Shown: in pieces, positions 1-11,368 of the stretch
How positions within the stretch are numbered: position 1 is the stretch's first letter
Layout of the letters: every line of letters starts with the position of its first letter
Assembly (NCBI GenBank): GCA_037953745.1
Contig: JBAKBP010007689.1
Coordinates: forward strand, 33,443-97,442
Origin: Lithodes maja
Lineage: Eukaryota; Arthropoda; Malacostraca; Decapoda; Lithodidae
Reading direction: 5' to 3'
DNA length: 64,000 nucleotides
Translations under genes and position numbers: made by a program
The notes under the pieces: model-generated
The model's database searches: none
What the model was told of the DNA's origin: nothing
What the model saw: the letters and a program-made list of their open reading frames with translations, nothing else

Positions 1-579
1 CGCAATTCCTTCTCCCATGCTAGTTTACACATTTTCCATACCCATTCAATCACTATCTCACCGCCATACCTCAGCATTTCCCCACACACTCCATCTATTC
101 CTGATGCTTTCCCCATCTTCACTCTATTCAAGGCTTAACACACTTCTGACTTCCTGATCCCCACCTCCTCCTCCACTACTTCTTTACTTCTCCCTCTCAA
201 TTATGTTTGCTGGCGCTTCATTCCTTACATTCAACAATTTGTTGAAGTGCTCCCTCTATCTCTCGACTCTCTCTTGCTTCTCGGCTAAAACTCGCCCATT
301 CTTATCATTCACACCCTTACTACTTCCCTTGCTACCCTCCCTAACTAACTTGACTTCTTTCCAGAACAGTTTCTTACACTCCCTCCATTTTACACTTAAA
401 TTCCTTCCAAATTCCTCATCTACTCTTCTCTTACTTTCCTTCACTACTCTCTCCACCACCCTCTTTTTCTCTAAGTACCTTTCCCTTTTCTGTCTCTCAA
501 AATCTTCATTCCCTCTACTACCCAACCACTCTATATGCTTTCTTCTTATCTTCAACAGCTAGTTTTACCTCTTCATTCT
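1..579 (-). pseudogene. RTE-type LINE fragment, internal part
   Basis: Reading the minus strand, this matches the intact RTE at 22329-25340, roughly its nucleotides 23360-23960, i.e. the linker between endonuclease and reverse transcriptase plus the start of the RT. A 99-codon open stretch (555 down to 256) carries the lysine/arginine-rich linker, for example EWLGSRGNED and VDEEFGRNLSVKWRE. The fragment runs off the window start. At about 579 it abuts an unrelated LINE in the opposite orientation with no visible tail, so it is a broken piece. It cannot encode an active enzyme. Confidence 0.85.
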
Positions 580-694
580 TCTGCTCGCAGTTGGAAGGAC
601 CATATTACCAGTCTTGCTAAGGCAGCCTCCCAGAAGCTGGGTGTGCTCAACCGCCTTAGGAGGTTCTTTATCCCTGTACAGCTTCTTGCTCTGT
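580..694 (+). pseudogene. LINE-C RT C-terminal fragment, left part
   Basis: The plus strand reads SWKDHITSLAKAASQKLGV and then a short arginine-rich stretch, the segment after the RT palm in CR1/Jockey-group LINEs. It breaks off at 694, where LINE-J inserted, and resumes at 3073 in the same orientation. A closely related copy lies on the minus strand at the window end (63366-64000). The left edge at about 580 is a junction with an RTE fragment. Confidence 0.8.
680..694. repeat. 15-bp target-site duplication of LINE-J (left copy)
   Basis: AGCTTCTTGCTCTGT occurs at 680-694 and again at 3073-3087, on either side of LINE-J. This is the signature of target-primed reverse transcription. The closely related LINE-C copy at the end of the window carries the same site once, uninterrupted, confirming the empty site. 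Confidence 0.92.
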
Positions 695-706
695 TGTTGT
701 TGTTCC

Positions 707-1567
707 CTAAGCTGCCTGGCCGAACAGCCCCGAGTCCCTGAGAAAGGCCATGGCCACGATCGGGCTTTCCCACAGAGCTCTCATTGAGTGTAGATTGTGT
801 TGTTGGCGTAAGTGGTTGTGTGAAATGCAGTCTTCTATGATGTGTTTAATGGTATGGGGTGCTGTGTTACATCCCGGGCAGGCGTCGACAACGGAGTCAT
901 CCAGTCTCTTCTGATAGCTCAGGAGAGCTGGATGGTGTCCACATCTCAGCCTGGCCAGGTGGACTCTGTCCTCGCGAGGAAGGGAGGATTCGGAAGGATG
1001 GATTTCGGGAGGTCGTGCATGCAGCTGCGTGTTGTCTGTGAGTGAGTGGATGGATCGGTGAGAGATATGAGTATGGATGTGCTTCTGGAAGTTGGTTCGG
1101 GGTGGGCAGGGAGGGAGAGAGGACAATAATTGTGTGTGATACCGTGTGCTGGGTGTTGTTTTGATATTTCTTGGTGTCTGTGGGTGTGTTGCCATGTAGT
1201 TTAGTGGGTGGTCTTGGTTCGTGGAGGCTGCTGCCAGGAATTGAGTGCCTCTCATGTCCAGATGGTCTTTGACTTTGAGGATTTTGGTTTCTTGATGTAG
1301 GTGATCTGTGGGTGCAGTAGCTGTGCAGCCTGTAATGATCTTCAGGGCTTTGTTTTGAATAGTCTGTAAGGTCTTATGATGTGTTTCAGCTAGGTTAGAA
1401 GCCCAGGCTGGGCTTGCGTATTCCATCACTGATCTTATGTATTGTTTATATACTGTGGTGGTAGTTTCTTTGTTGTGTCCAAATTTTGTGTGAGCAAGTG
1501 ACCTGAGGGCGTTAAGTCTGGGTGTCAGTTTCTTTTTAATGTTTGTGGTGTGCTGTTTGAATGTCAT
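707..1567 (-). pseudogene. LINE-J RT thumb and C-terminal domain
   Basis: A 286-codon open frame covering the C-terminal third of the LINE-J polyprotein. It starts with MTFKQHTTNIKKKLTPRLNA, typical of the thumb/connection of Jockey/I-group RTs. It continues through YIRSVMEYASPAWAS and ends with a Cys/His-rich segment (C-x2-C and later H/C residues) followed by the terminal DSGLFGQAA. The reading frame upstream (1575-2063), with the PQGS box and YADD, is in another frame, so a frameshift near 1570 separates them. A near-identical version lies at 25698-26558. Confidence 0.8.
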
Positions 1568-1574
1568 ATGAGTA

Positions 1575-2534
1575 TCATATGTTACTCCTAGGATTTTGGG
1601 TGTGTGTATGTGTTAGGGGTGTGTTGTTTATGGTGAGTTGAGGGATGTATTCGTGTTCTCCTGTCCAACTTGTGAGCAGGGTTGCGGTGGATTTGGCTGG
1701 GGCTAGATTAAGTCTGTTTGTAGTGCACCAGCCATGTAGTGTGTTGAGATAGGGTTGAAGGAGATCTGTTGCTCTTTTTGGGTCATGGTGTGTGCATGTG
1801 AGTGTTATGTCATCTGCATAGGAGGCTAAGTTTATTTGGGGCGTATTGGGTGTAGTTATATCGTGCATGTACAGATTGAAGAGTGCGGGCGATAGGACGG
1901 ATCCTTGTGGGACTCCGTTTGGAAAGTTTCTGATTTTAGATGACTGACCGGCAAAAGATACGTGTGCACATCTGCCTGCTAGGAAGTTGGCCAGCCACCT
2001 TTTTGTGTTGTTGCGCATGTTTGTGTTGTAGATTTTGTTTGTTAGGTTGTGGCTGCCTGCCACATCTCGGTGATCTCGGCTGCCTGCCGAGATCGGAACC
2101 TCTCCGGGTGGTCAGGGGCTGGGGGAGTGCTGGAGCGACCTTGGTAACCCTGGTCTCTGGGTCTTCTCCTGGGTGACCTGGATGTGTGTGAGTTTGTGCT
2201 TTTTATCTGTGTTTATTTTTTGTTTTATGTTGTTTTTGTGTTTTCCCTGTTCTTGCGCTGTCTTGAGTCGGCTACCCCCAAAATGGGGATTGGGCCAGAG
2301 CATATAGATAGATAGATAGAATAGGTTGTGGCGGGGGATGGCATCGAAGGCTTTACTAATGTCAATTGTGGCTAATAGTGATCTGTGTGGTGGTCTAGCT
2401 GAGTTGATGCCGTCGAAAGCTCTTTGTGTAAGGTCTGTGAGAAGAGTGTTTGTGGAGTGCAGTGGCCTAAAGCCATGTTGTGTTGGAGCTAGGGGTAGGT
2501 CAGGTGTAATTAGTTGTAATACTAGGCATTCCAT
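1575..2534 (-). pseudogene. LINE-J RT fingers and palm, interrupted by a SINE
   Basis: Minus-strand coding of the RT core. The part at 2534-2322 holds the finger motifs and SKAFDAIPRHN. The part at 2053-1575 resumes with TNKIYNTNMRNNTKRW, PNGVPQGSVLSPALFNLY and the YADD active site. Leaving out the 268-bp SINE and one copy of its 11-bp duplication makes the two halves continuous, so the SINE is the cause of the break. Reverse transcriptase of a non-LTR retrotransposon, now inactive. Confidence 0.8.
2054..2321 (+). mobile_element. SINE S2, 268 bp, with (ATAG)n tail
   Basis: Inserted into LINE-J with an 11-bp target-site duplication TAGGTTGTGGC (2043-2053 and 2322-2332). The 3' end has a CCCC/GGGG hairpin (ACCCCCAAAATGGGGAT), a short linker and (ATAG)n. 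The RTE elements here end in the same layout (CACCCCTTCGGGGATC, linker, ATAGATAG), suggesting that S2 borrows RTE machinery. The head holds a GATCGGAACC stretch that is only a weak B-box match, so a tRNA origin is not proven. It has no coding capacity. Confidence 0.7.
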
Positions 2535-3072
2535 GACTTTGGAGGGGGAGCAAAGGAGTGTGATGGGGCGGTGCGAGGAGGGTAGCGTGGGGTCTTTGTT
2601 GGGTTTGGGGAATGTGATGATGATACCATGCTTCCAAATGTCTGGTATTGTGTTGTGTGAATAGCTGTAGTTTGATATGTTAGTGAGTGCTTGTATGCCT
2701 TGTGGTCCCAGGTGTCTGAGGTGTATGTTGCTTATGTTGTCTAGGCCACAGGCGGGTGAGTGCTTGAGATTGTTGATGATATGCTTTGTCTGGTGATTGG
2801 TGAAGGGTGTATAGTCAGGGTCTGTGGGGAATTGTCTCTTACGTCGGATGACACGTCAGTCGTCTTTGTGAGGTTTTAGGTGGCTGACATGTGAAAAGTG
2901 ATTGATGAGAGTGTTTGCTTGTTGTTTACATGAAGGAGTAGAGTCTGTTGTTGTGATTGCAGCATGTGATTGTGTTGTGTTGCTGTTGGAAAGTGTGATG
3001 CTGTTTAGTGTTTTGTAGAGTTTTTTGGAGTTTGTTTTGTGATCAAATGTTTGTAGGAAGTTATTCCAATTT

Positions 3073-3625
3073 AGCTTCTTGCTCTGTACAGGGGCATAGT
3101 GCATCCTTGTATTGAGTATTGTTCACATGTGTGGGGAGGTTCCTCTCACACCACTCTCCTAGACAAAGTTGAAATGAAGGCCTTTCGTATCATTAACTTC
3201 CGTCCACTCACCAACTCTCTGCAATCGCTCTCTCTCCGCCGCAATGTTGCATCTCTCTCGCTATTCTATCGCTACTATAATAATCGGTGGTCCTCAGAGC
3301 TTTCCCAGTGTATACCATCTCCTTTACGTAGGGCACGTGGTACCCGTCTTGCTACTCAATCCCACCCCTACTCTGTGCAACTCTCCAACCCAAGAGTGAA
3401 ACATTACTCTCAAACTTTCTTCTACTCAACAGCTGAGCTCTGGAACTCTCCCAGAATCAGTCTTTCCCTCTTCCTATGACTTAAATTGCTTCAAACTCCG
3501 TGTGACCAGGCATTTTGGCTCGAACGTCCCTTGATTTTGGCCCTGTCACTCTTTCAACTATGGGGGAGGCACTCGCTATAGGCAGTTCTGCCTTTTGCCT
3601 CCCGCAATCACATGGGAAAGAAAAA
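3073..3625 (+). pseudogene. LINE-C RT C-terminal fragment, right part, with 3' UTR
   Basis: This continues the fragment at 580-694. The plus strand encodes LEYCSHVWGG (with an isoleucine variant), KVEMKAFRIINFRPLTNS, LSLFYRYYNNRWSSELSQCI and ETFFYSTAELWNS-like motifs, the typical C-terminus of CR1/Jockey-group RTs in arthropods. The frame shifts before the stop near 3479. The 3' UTR (TTTTGGCCCTGTCACTC and onward) ends in an A-rich tail near 3625. The same 3' UTR recurs at 63391-63485 on the other strand. Confidence 0.8.
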
Positions 3626-4785
3626 AAGTACAGGTTTCGTACCTCTGTATAAATGTAGACAAAATTAATGATTCTTTTACTTCAATCATTAGATTGATAT
3701 GTGAGAATTGTCATAGAATGAGTTATTAAAGATGAATGAATTCTCACTCCCAATTAAATTTGTCTGCAGCGTCAGTTGCCAGACAAGCAGTGATAAAATT
3801 ACTTCTAGACTGCAATCTCCAAAATGTCTTTGTATGTACCTTTACCCTTCTACTTCGTACCACCACAGGGGTTATGAGTAATTGGATATATGGCTAATTG
3901 AAAATACTATATTGTTAAGTTTAGGAGTATATGTAATTATGCATTTGGAGATACAAGATATGTAACCAATATTTTGCTACAAAATACTGTACATACAATA
4001 AATATAACAATGACAATAATTAAAATGTTAACAATAAGTTTATTTAACTTGTTTGTTTACTTTAAGTTTACATTAAAGAATTTACCTTTTTCTTTAAAAG
4101 ATACCTGTTTTAAAGTTAATAAATATGACAAATCCACACTGATGCAATAACAATGGAGACTTGTGTTTCATAGTTCCAATGAATCATAATATACAATATG
4201 GAAAGCCTGAGATTAGTTTAGAATGAATGGCATAATACTCTCTAGAAGTCTAGATTATGCAGTGCCCAAAATTTAGCGGCTTGCTTATAAATGGCTGCAG
4301 CCTGCAGAATGTGTTAATATTTAGGAATAGCATACATAGTTGGATCCAAAAGTACATCTACAAAATTAATGGAAAATATGGAACCAGAAGGAACCAACAA
4401 ATTTAGGTGGATTCACTTGAATAATTTTACCAGCAAATTTTGTTTTAGTCCAACTGGTTTGGCACCTTCTGAATCTAACCTTTCTAAGAATTCTGGCCTC
4501 TTAATTAAATCATTTACCTTTAGTTTAGATACTGAAATGTAGTCCTTAACTGTTGACAAAATAAAGTTGTCCATCAAAGTTACTGGTAAAAGCACTTGTG
4601 TAAAGCCACTTTTCATTTACTTTGACAACCCTATGAGCTGAAGTAAAGAGCAACATTTATAGCATACATACATAAAAGCATAAAGCTTAGGTGCATAACT
4701 CAGCATCCTCAATCCCCCATTCTTCACATTGCTATACTATCAAAGCATATTAACTTTTGTACCATACTGTATTACCATATTACTG
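3626..4785. other. AT-rich single-copy-looking DNA, no gene identified
   Basis: No transposon motif, tRNA or clear exon was recognised. A 67-codon minus-strand open frame at 4616-4413 (contains LKVNDLIKRPEFLERLD) is protein-like in composition but has no recognised family, and no convincing splice sites were found. It could be a pseudo-exon. Confidence 0.4.
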
Positions 4786-4974
4786 TGGAGGGACAGAGAG
4801 GGAGAGGTAGACCGAATGAGAGGTGGAAGGATGGAGTGAGGAAGTACATGAACGAAGGCGGTGCTGGTTGGGGGGAGGGGCGTCGACTGACTGGGGACAG
4901 AGGTGCATGGGGACGGTTCGTTCATGGCCACCCCTTCGGGGATCACGGCGTCAGGCAATATATAGATAGATAGA
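4786..4974 (+). mobile_element. RTE 3'-end fragment with (ATAG)n tail
   Basis: This equals the last ~180 bp of the RTE at 22329-25353. It encodes the terminal VEGQRGRGRPN-type basic motif, followed by the 3' hairpin CACCCCTTCGGGGATC and an ATAGATAGATAG tail. It is strongly 5'-truncated, as is common for LINE insertions, and has no coding function. Confidence 0.9.
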
Positions 4975-5045
4975 CCATATGCATCTCTTCACTAATGTTC
5001 CTAATACACATACAAATAAGTTCTTCACAGGGATTTCTATCTTAA

Positions 5046-5527
5046 CCCTTCCTTCCCGGATGCCCTCATGTACGCCCATAAAAAAGCATGTAACAGGTAC
5101 CCGGAAGGCCTCATATGCACCCACGACGTCACAGCCTGTGAGCTTGCTGTGCGAGGCGTCGGTCCGACGCATGTAAACAACAGCCGGCTGGACCGACGCT
5201 CCGCATCTCCGGCCACAAGAAGGAGAGCGTCGCTTGTTCTTGTGTGCCTGTATGTTGTTGTTCAGTATCGAAAAGTGGTGTAAAGTGGCTGGTTTGGCCA
5301 TAAAGTTATCTCCAATGAAATCATCATCACAGCTCACCCAGTTGACTTAGAGAGCTCTACTTAATGCCATTTTACAGGTAAACAACACAGCTAAGCTTGG
5401 GGATGCGCGGGAATGCGGGAAGCAGTCTGATTAACGAATATACGGTAGCCTAGCCTAGACGTTTTTCGGCCAAAACACCCGGGTTTCGAGGAATATATAT
5501 ATATAATACATAACCGGGGCTGGAGGG
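5046..5527 (+). mobile_element. piggyBac-type MITE, copy A (482 bp, TTAA flanks)
   Basis: Flanked by TTAA at 5042-5045 and 5528-5531, the piggyBac target. The ends are imperfect inverted repeats of about 14 bp (CCCTTCCTTCCCGG against CCCTCCAGCCCCGG on the reverse). Next to the left end lies CCCGGATGCCCTCATGTACG, echoing the subterminal repeats of the full-length piggyBacs at 33892-38174 and 41203-45293. The interior shows GCGTCGGTCCGACGC, a palindrome. A minus-strand open frame (MSCDDDFIGDNFMAKPATL) is shared with copies B and D but is probably only carried along, since copy C breaks it. No transposase. Confidence 0.88.
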
Positions 5528-5636
5528 TTAAGCAATGTTTCCACACATCAACGAAGCACTCTTGATCCTAGTTCAAACACATGTATCATCTAACCTTCCC
5601 TTTAAGTGCAAGCATAGCATTTTCATGGACAGTCAT

Positions 5637-7269
5637 CATTATCTATCTATCTATCTATTGCCTGATGCCGTGATCCCCGAAGGGGTGGCCACGAACGAAC
5701 CGCCCCCATGCACCTGTCCCCAGTCAGTCGACGCCCCTCCCCCCAACCAGCACCGCCTTCGTTCATGTAGTTCCTCACTCCATCCTTCCACCTCATATTC
5801 GGTCTACCTCTCCCCCTCTGTCCCTCCACCTCGCTCTCGTACACCCTCTTAGTCATTCTCTCGCTTTCCATACGTTCCATATGGCCGAACCATCTCAAGT
5901 TGTTCCTTTTCACACTTTCCAGCACATCTACCTCCACACCACACCTCCTTCTTACTTCCTCATTAGTCTGTCTATCCCTCCATGTAACTCCGCACGCACT
6001 CCTTAAGTAATTCATTTCCACTGCTCTCACTCTTGGTCTGAGTCTCTCAACCAACGTCCATGCTTCGCTTCCGTAAGTCAGTGTCAGGATTACCACACTG
6101 TCATGCAAGGACTTCTTCACTTCCATACTGACCACCCTATTTCTTGTTACTGCTGTTAGCGTTCCTACAACCCTCTTCCCCTGTTGTACCCTCTCCCGTA
6201 CCTCTTCATCCATAGTCCCATCTTTACTCAACACACTGCCCAGATACTTAAAAGAGTTGACGATCTCCATAGCCTGACCGTTCAGCTTCACCTCACACTC
6301 TGTGACTTCACCCCTTTCGAAGACCATAACCTTGCTCTTCCCCGTATTTACCTTCAAATTCCGTTTTTCGCACACTGTTCCAAACTCATTTACCAAACCC
6401 TGCAACTCCCATTCATTATCACTCATCAGAACTGTATCATCCACAAACAGCAGTATAGGTAGCTTCCACTCAATTCCCTCCCTTTTCAGCGATACACCAA
6501 CATCCACTGCTCTTGATAGTATTTCTTTCATGACTCCATCCATATATACAGTAAACAACCACGGGGACATCACACACCCCTGTTTCAAACCAACATTCAG
6601 GTCAAAGAACTCGCTCTGCTCACTCTCCACACGTACTGCCGCCTTTGCACCCTCATACATGCTCTTCACTGCTTTCAGCAACTTGCCCTCTACTCCGTAT
6701 ATTCTAAGTACTTTCCACAAACCTTCTCTATCCACTCTGTCATAGGCCTTCTCCAAGTCCATAAAGGCAACATACACCTTTTGTTTCTTCTCCAGATACT
6801 TTTCCACAACACAATTCAGGGTAAAAATCTGATCTACACATCCTCTTCCCTTCCTAAAACCTCCCTGCTCGTCGCCTATCCATTTCTCCATTCTCACTCT
6901 CACTCTCTCAATCACTACCCTACTGTATACCTTCCCTACTACGCTTGGAAGACATATTCCTCGGTGGTTACCACACACTCCTCTTTCCCCTTTGCCCTTA
7001 TATAGGGGGACTATTATGCCAGTCTTCCAGTCATCGGGTGCACTCCCCTTCTCCCATGCTAGTTTGCACATTTTCCATACCCATTCGATCACTATCTCAC
7101 CACCATACCTCAACATTTCCCCACACACTCCATCTGTTCCTGGTGCTTTCCCCAACTTCACTCTTTTCATGGCTTCCCACACTTCTGACCTCCTGATCGC
7201 CACCTCCTCCTCCACTACTTCTCTTCTTCTCCCTCCCATACCATATCCAGCTATGTTTGCTGGCATTAT
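5637..7269 (-). pseudogene. RTE LINE, 5'-truncated copy with mutated active site
   Basis: The 3' end is on the left (complement of the ATAG tail at 5640-5660). A 543-codon frame (7278-5647) covers the RT and C-terminus and is very similar to the intact RTE. Motifs include KAPGTDGVCGEML, GGFRKGRGCVDQ, FMDLEKAYDRVDREG, GLKQGCVMSPWLF and RWFGHMERM. The catalytic box reads LLFVDDTVLMS, where the intact copy has LLFADD. The endonuclease is missing because the copy starts at NIAGYGMGG. A possible short duplication CATTATC lies at both edges. Not autonomous. Confidence 0.87.
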
Positions 7270-8267
7270 CATCGTCATATATTAATGGACATGCAACAAA
7301 GGCAACATCTCTCTGAATTTTTCCATTCCCTTCAAATTTAAGAAACTGATCTTGCTTTTGCATCACCCTCTGCAAAAATCATACCGTCTAGGTAACATAA
7401 CTTTTGGTACATTCCAGTGATGTCTCTGAAAGGCAATACTTCCAAGTGAATTCTAAGTGGCTAATTCTAAGTGGCTGATTATAAGTAACTGAGAATTGTC
7501 AAGGTAATGTTATTGATCATATTTTTTGTTGAGGTTGTAGCTGAACTTTTGATGCCAGCCATAAACATTATGCATGGTTAATAAGTAAATAATAAGTTAG
7601 AGAAAGACCAAAACCTAAAGAAATATAATAATGAGCATTCAGACACCTATAAACCAGCATTGTCCAATCTAAACACAGGGAAAAGAACCAATTTTGCCAC
7701 TAGTGCTAACAATGAGTGAGAAGTAGATAGAGTGATCCAAGAATGAAGGGCAATGCCAATGGGCATAGCATCTAGGATGGAGTAAGAGGGGATGGAATGG
7801 AAGATACTAACATATCCATACAAAGATGATGCAGTCTGATTGACAGAAATAGTGGCAGAATTTTGAGGAAGGGTCACTGACTTTGACAGGATGTGTGAAA
7901 GGAGGAAGTTAAAGGTCAATTTAGGGAAAACTATATTGCATGAGGAAAACATGTGCGGCTATAGACTAAGAGACAAAATATTAGGTCCAAAATACGGTAC
8001 ACATTTAAAAGTGAAAACAAATGTGTATGAATGTGAGACTTGAAAATCAAATGATGAGGGATGTCAAATCTAAGATCTTTGGAGATGAACTATTTTCAAA
8101 TTGCATTTGGTGTAACTAGATGGACTAAGAAGTAAGGTATTGTATGAGTTTGTTATTTTGGAATAGAAGAGGAAGCTCTGGGCATTGAATGTGTAGTTGC
8201 ATAGATAAAGAGACGTGCTCCTGTGGTGATAGGCCATGTGCAAATAATGAATGAAGACAGGATGCCA
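7270..8267. other. No gene or known repeat recognised
   Basis: AT-rich DNA. Short open frames on the minus strand (for example 7952-7647) have no recognised motifs or splice signals. Nothing supportable was found here. Confidence 0.4.
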
Positions 8268-8768
8268 AAATATAGGTTTGATTCCCGAAGGGAAGTAGAG
8301 AAAACCTAATATTTAGTAGGGGCCCCGGAATCATTGACGATGTTGCCTATTAGTATAATAGTCTCCATTCAACACCCACGTCAGTCGTTTGAATCAACCG
8401 CCGCGGGGAAGAATAGGAGTCATCTTCATAAGTGCAACGCTACTTCTCTTATGGTGTCATCACAGATCGGGTACCCACTACGAAAAAACTTTGTAAAAAA
8501 TAAGAGAACAAAAAAGGAAAAAGAATTTCCACTTTAACACTGTTATTCACAAGCTTCCCACATTCGGTGGATTTTCCTGCGTTGTGGCTTCTTACCGCCT
8601 CTCGCCAAGCGCAACACTTCGTCCTTCAATGATATACAGTAAATAAACTCAAAATATCAGCGAATGGGAAGGGGATGGCTGGGAGGGACTTCGTCGTCAA
8701 TGATTCCGGGGCCCCTACTAAATATTAGGTTTTCTCTACTTCCCTTCGGGAATCAAACCTATAATTTA
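8268..8768. repeat. Foldback element with ~73-bp inverted arms
   Basis: The left arm, starting TATAGGTTTGATTCCCGAAG at 8268 and running to about 8341, recurs as its reverse complement at 8696-8765. The arms contain AGTAGGGGCCCCGGAATCAT. The 355-bp spacer is not random: 8328-8632 matches 18308-18612 in inverted orientation at roughly 90% or more by eye. The foldback sits directly beside the left end of the 9.85-kb element, so the two are probably related, for instance as a solo terminus or an aberrant insertion of the same family. Confidence 0.75.
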
Positions 8769-9094
8769 ATAGTGGCCCCTTCATCATTGACGATGTTGCC
8801 TGAATTCCAAGACTGGAGGGGGACATTCGTAATATCAAAACTTCAATAACCGCATGGTTTAGTCAACAGTCAAGTTAACAGGAAAAGATCTTTGTATTTA
8901 GTTGTGAATACAACAAAAGTTAAAATTTTGAAAGAGTGAGAGCAGTGCATTGCTTCAAAGAAGCCTGCTCCAACAACAGAGTCCTCGTCCATGAGGAGTT
9001 TGTTGTACCGGGTGAGACAGAGTTAAAAGCAAAAAACCCTTCATCACCTCGACCCTGAACCTATGCTGAGCTCAGCTAGGTTCCTAGGCTTAGT

Positions 9095-9415
9095 CATTGA
9101 GTCATTTTGACCAATATCAAACATACTGAAACTAGTGCAACTAGCCTGGAACATTACTGGAGTCACCTTTGACCCATACCGACCTTCTGAATCTAGTGCG
9201 ACTAGCATACAAACCTGAAAATTATATGAACAGTAGGGAAAAGTAATCTTTTATTATTCATAAAAACATTAAGCTTGACAATTAGAAAATGGAAACATGT
9301 ACGGAGTCACTTTTGACCATTACTGACCTTTCGTAATCTAGTGCAACTAGCATCGAAAACTGAAACATGAAAAAAAATCTTTTATTATTCATAAAAACAT
9401 GGCTTGAATTAAGCT
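9095..9415. repeat. Degenerate tandem repeat, ~3 units
   Basis: Units share phrases such as GAGTCAC(C/T)TTTGACC, AATCTAGTGC(A/G)ACTAGCAT and TCTTTTATTATTCATAAAAA, spaced about 60-165 bp apart. The copies are diverged and indel-rich. No coding content. Confidence 0.65.
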
Positions 9416-9428
9416 TTGTAATATCAAG

Positions 9429-9429
<1 letters not shown>

Positions 9430-9473
<44 letters not shown>

Positions 9474-9628
9474 GTATATATATATTTTTTTTTTTTTTTA
9501 TCTAAACCAAATATTCCGAGCTTCTTAGCTCATACAAATCTATTTGGGCTCAGCCCGGCGTAACAGCGTCTAGCTTGCCCTACATGAACTTGTAATCCTG
9601 TGTAAGGTGGGGGGGGGGGGGGGGGGGG
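9430..9628. repeat. (TA)n, poly-T and a 20-bp G run
   Basis: (TA)n spans about 9430-9470, a T run lies at 9485-9499 and an uninterrupted run of 20 G at 9609-9628. The last is a likely polymerase or assembly trouble spot and could form G-quadruplex structure. Confidence 0.9.
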
Positions 9629-9659
9629 TTCCTCTCTTGTACTGGGATCCACATATCCC

Positions 9660-11368
9660 CCCCCTTTTTTTCTCAAGCCCCTATAGGGTGTACCTATCAC
9701 AGTACTAACAGTTGGAAATACAAGTAAAGATCAACCAGGAGTGTGCCCGTGGGCAGACTATATAAACGTTTTTTTGGGCCATAAGGGAAAAAAAGTAGTT
9801 TTGTAAAGAACAAGGGGAATTAACACCTGCAATGACAATCTGCACCGATGGCACCTCCTAAGTCTACTATCGAGCCCCGCCCACTCGGCGAGGATCAGCT
9901 AGTAACCGAGAGAGCCAGCTGGCTATCACAGTTAGTCCGCCGGGGAATGTTATAGAACTTCTATTATGAAAGTATCTAGCAAGATACCTGGGGGACCTGA
10001 GCCGGAGGCTGTGAAGGGCCCTTGCCTTGACCCCACCGGCACATAGACATTATGTTGAACGGTTGACCTTACTGTATAGCTAAAACATAGTTTACAATAA
10101 CCCAGAGGTCAGAGAAAGCTCAGGGACAGCGTGGCTAGCCACCATTTTAAGGATGAACCGGCTATAAGTATCATACGGCGGGACAACTAAGGTCGTTGGA
10201 GTTGAAGGGGAAAAGCAGTTTCCCCTGATGAATGAGTCTAAGAGAACTGAAGTGGCCTAAAGACTAGACAGACAGATAGATCGTTGGGAGGGTTGACTGA
10301 AAGTATAAGCCTGAGTGATCCAAAAATGGACGTGTCCGAAAGATCAATTGAAGAATGCCATACTGGCTTTATGTAAGAGAAATGTGGCTTGTGATTCTAT
10401 ATGGAACAAAACAAGAAAAAGAAAAGGCGAGAGCGCCCCGAAGGGTTTTCACTTATCATGAAAGAATCTAAAGAGGGGATAGGAAAATAACTAATCTGGC
10501 CTGCAGTGGCTTTTCGTAAAAATAAATTGACCTGCTGCTGAGCCGTCCCTGACCCTGGGAAACATCTTCCGGTACGTCCGTACAACTCGGTTAAGCATAT
10601 GGAGAGAGGTCGAAGTCTACTGGAGATAGGGATAAAACCCCCCGGGGTGACCTCCTATCTCCAACGGTGGGGACGATCTCTGAAAAGGAACAGCCTCCAA
10701 CCAGGCGTGCTGAGGGCTGAAATTGCGTAGCTTAGTGAGAGTGAATACTTATGCGTGTTGTACCGCACCTATCGTACAAAGAGGGACCTCCTGGGGAACC
10801 GACAAGTGTAATTGTGGGCGAGAACCCCTTGGGTACAGTCTTCCAACACTATTAGATGTGTGTGACTAGTAGTACATTATTATAAGGACCGCTAGTCGGC
10901 GGACGGATGCCTCTGGCTATAACTCTTCAATTTAAGTGTGAGAGAGATGGCCTCTCCAGGTGCGGGTCCGCCGGAAGGGTAACGGTATTCGCATAACTGA
11001 CCCGGGTTGGCGACCACGTTCTCCCTCTCCTGCGGAGCGAGTCAGTATCCTATCCCTTATTGCATAGGGTTGTATCGTTCTGTTATGCAACGCCGTGTGA
11101 GGTAAAGCCACGTGACTCCCTTCCGGCGTGCCCTTGTAGTGACCGGCGCCGTCCGATCATACAGAAGACATCAGGTGGCGCTGCCATCTGTGGGAACTAA
11201 CACCTTGTCGAACCTCGGAACCCTATTGCACTAGCACGGCCGAGGGAGGGAGGAAGACGGAGGGAGGCCTCAAGAGCCACTAACAGTAGTCCTAAAAGCA
11301 TGTGAAATTTAACCAAATAGCTGGAGGTGAAACCGTTTGCCGGCAGCTTGAAGCCGTTGGGGGAAGAC
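9660..11368. other. Non-coding interior of the 9.85-kb element
   Basis: No open frame with recognisable motifs. Composition is more GC-balanced than the flanks, with recurrent CCGCCGG/CCGGCGG words that also occur at 16.1-17.6 kb, supporting one common element. It includes GGTGGCGCTGCCATCTGTGG near 11173. Likely UTR-like or decayed coding sequence. Confidence 0.4.

Larger units (their letters stand above)
695..3072 (-). mobile_element. LINE-J non-LTR retrotransposon, 5'-truncated copy 1
   Basis: A Jockey/I-group LINE on the minus strand. Its 3' end is on the left, where the coding end (DSGLFGQAA, stop at about 707) is followed by an (AAC)n tail. Minus-strand reading frames give, in order: a pre-RT linker (about 3072-2856), RT fingers (TQHGFRPLHSTNTLL), palm (IDISKAFDAIPRHNL), PQGSVLSPALF, the catalytic YADD in SYADDITLTC, the thumb, and a C-terminal Cys/His module (CPGCNTAPHTIKHIIEDC). 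No endonuclease remains because the copy is 5'-truncated. The frame is also broken by a SINE (2054-2321) and by frameshifts, so it is dead. A 15-bp target-site duplication flanks it. The exact clade is uncertain. Confidence 0.85.
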
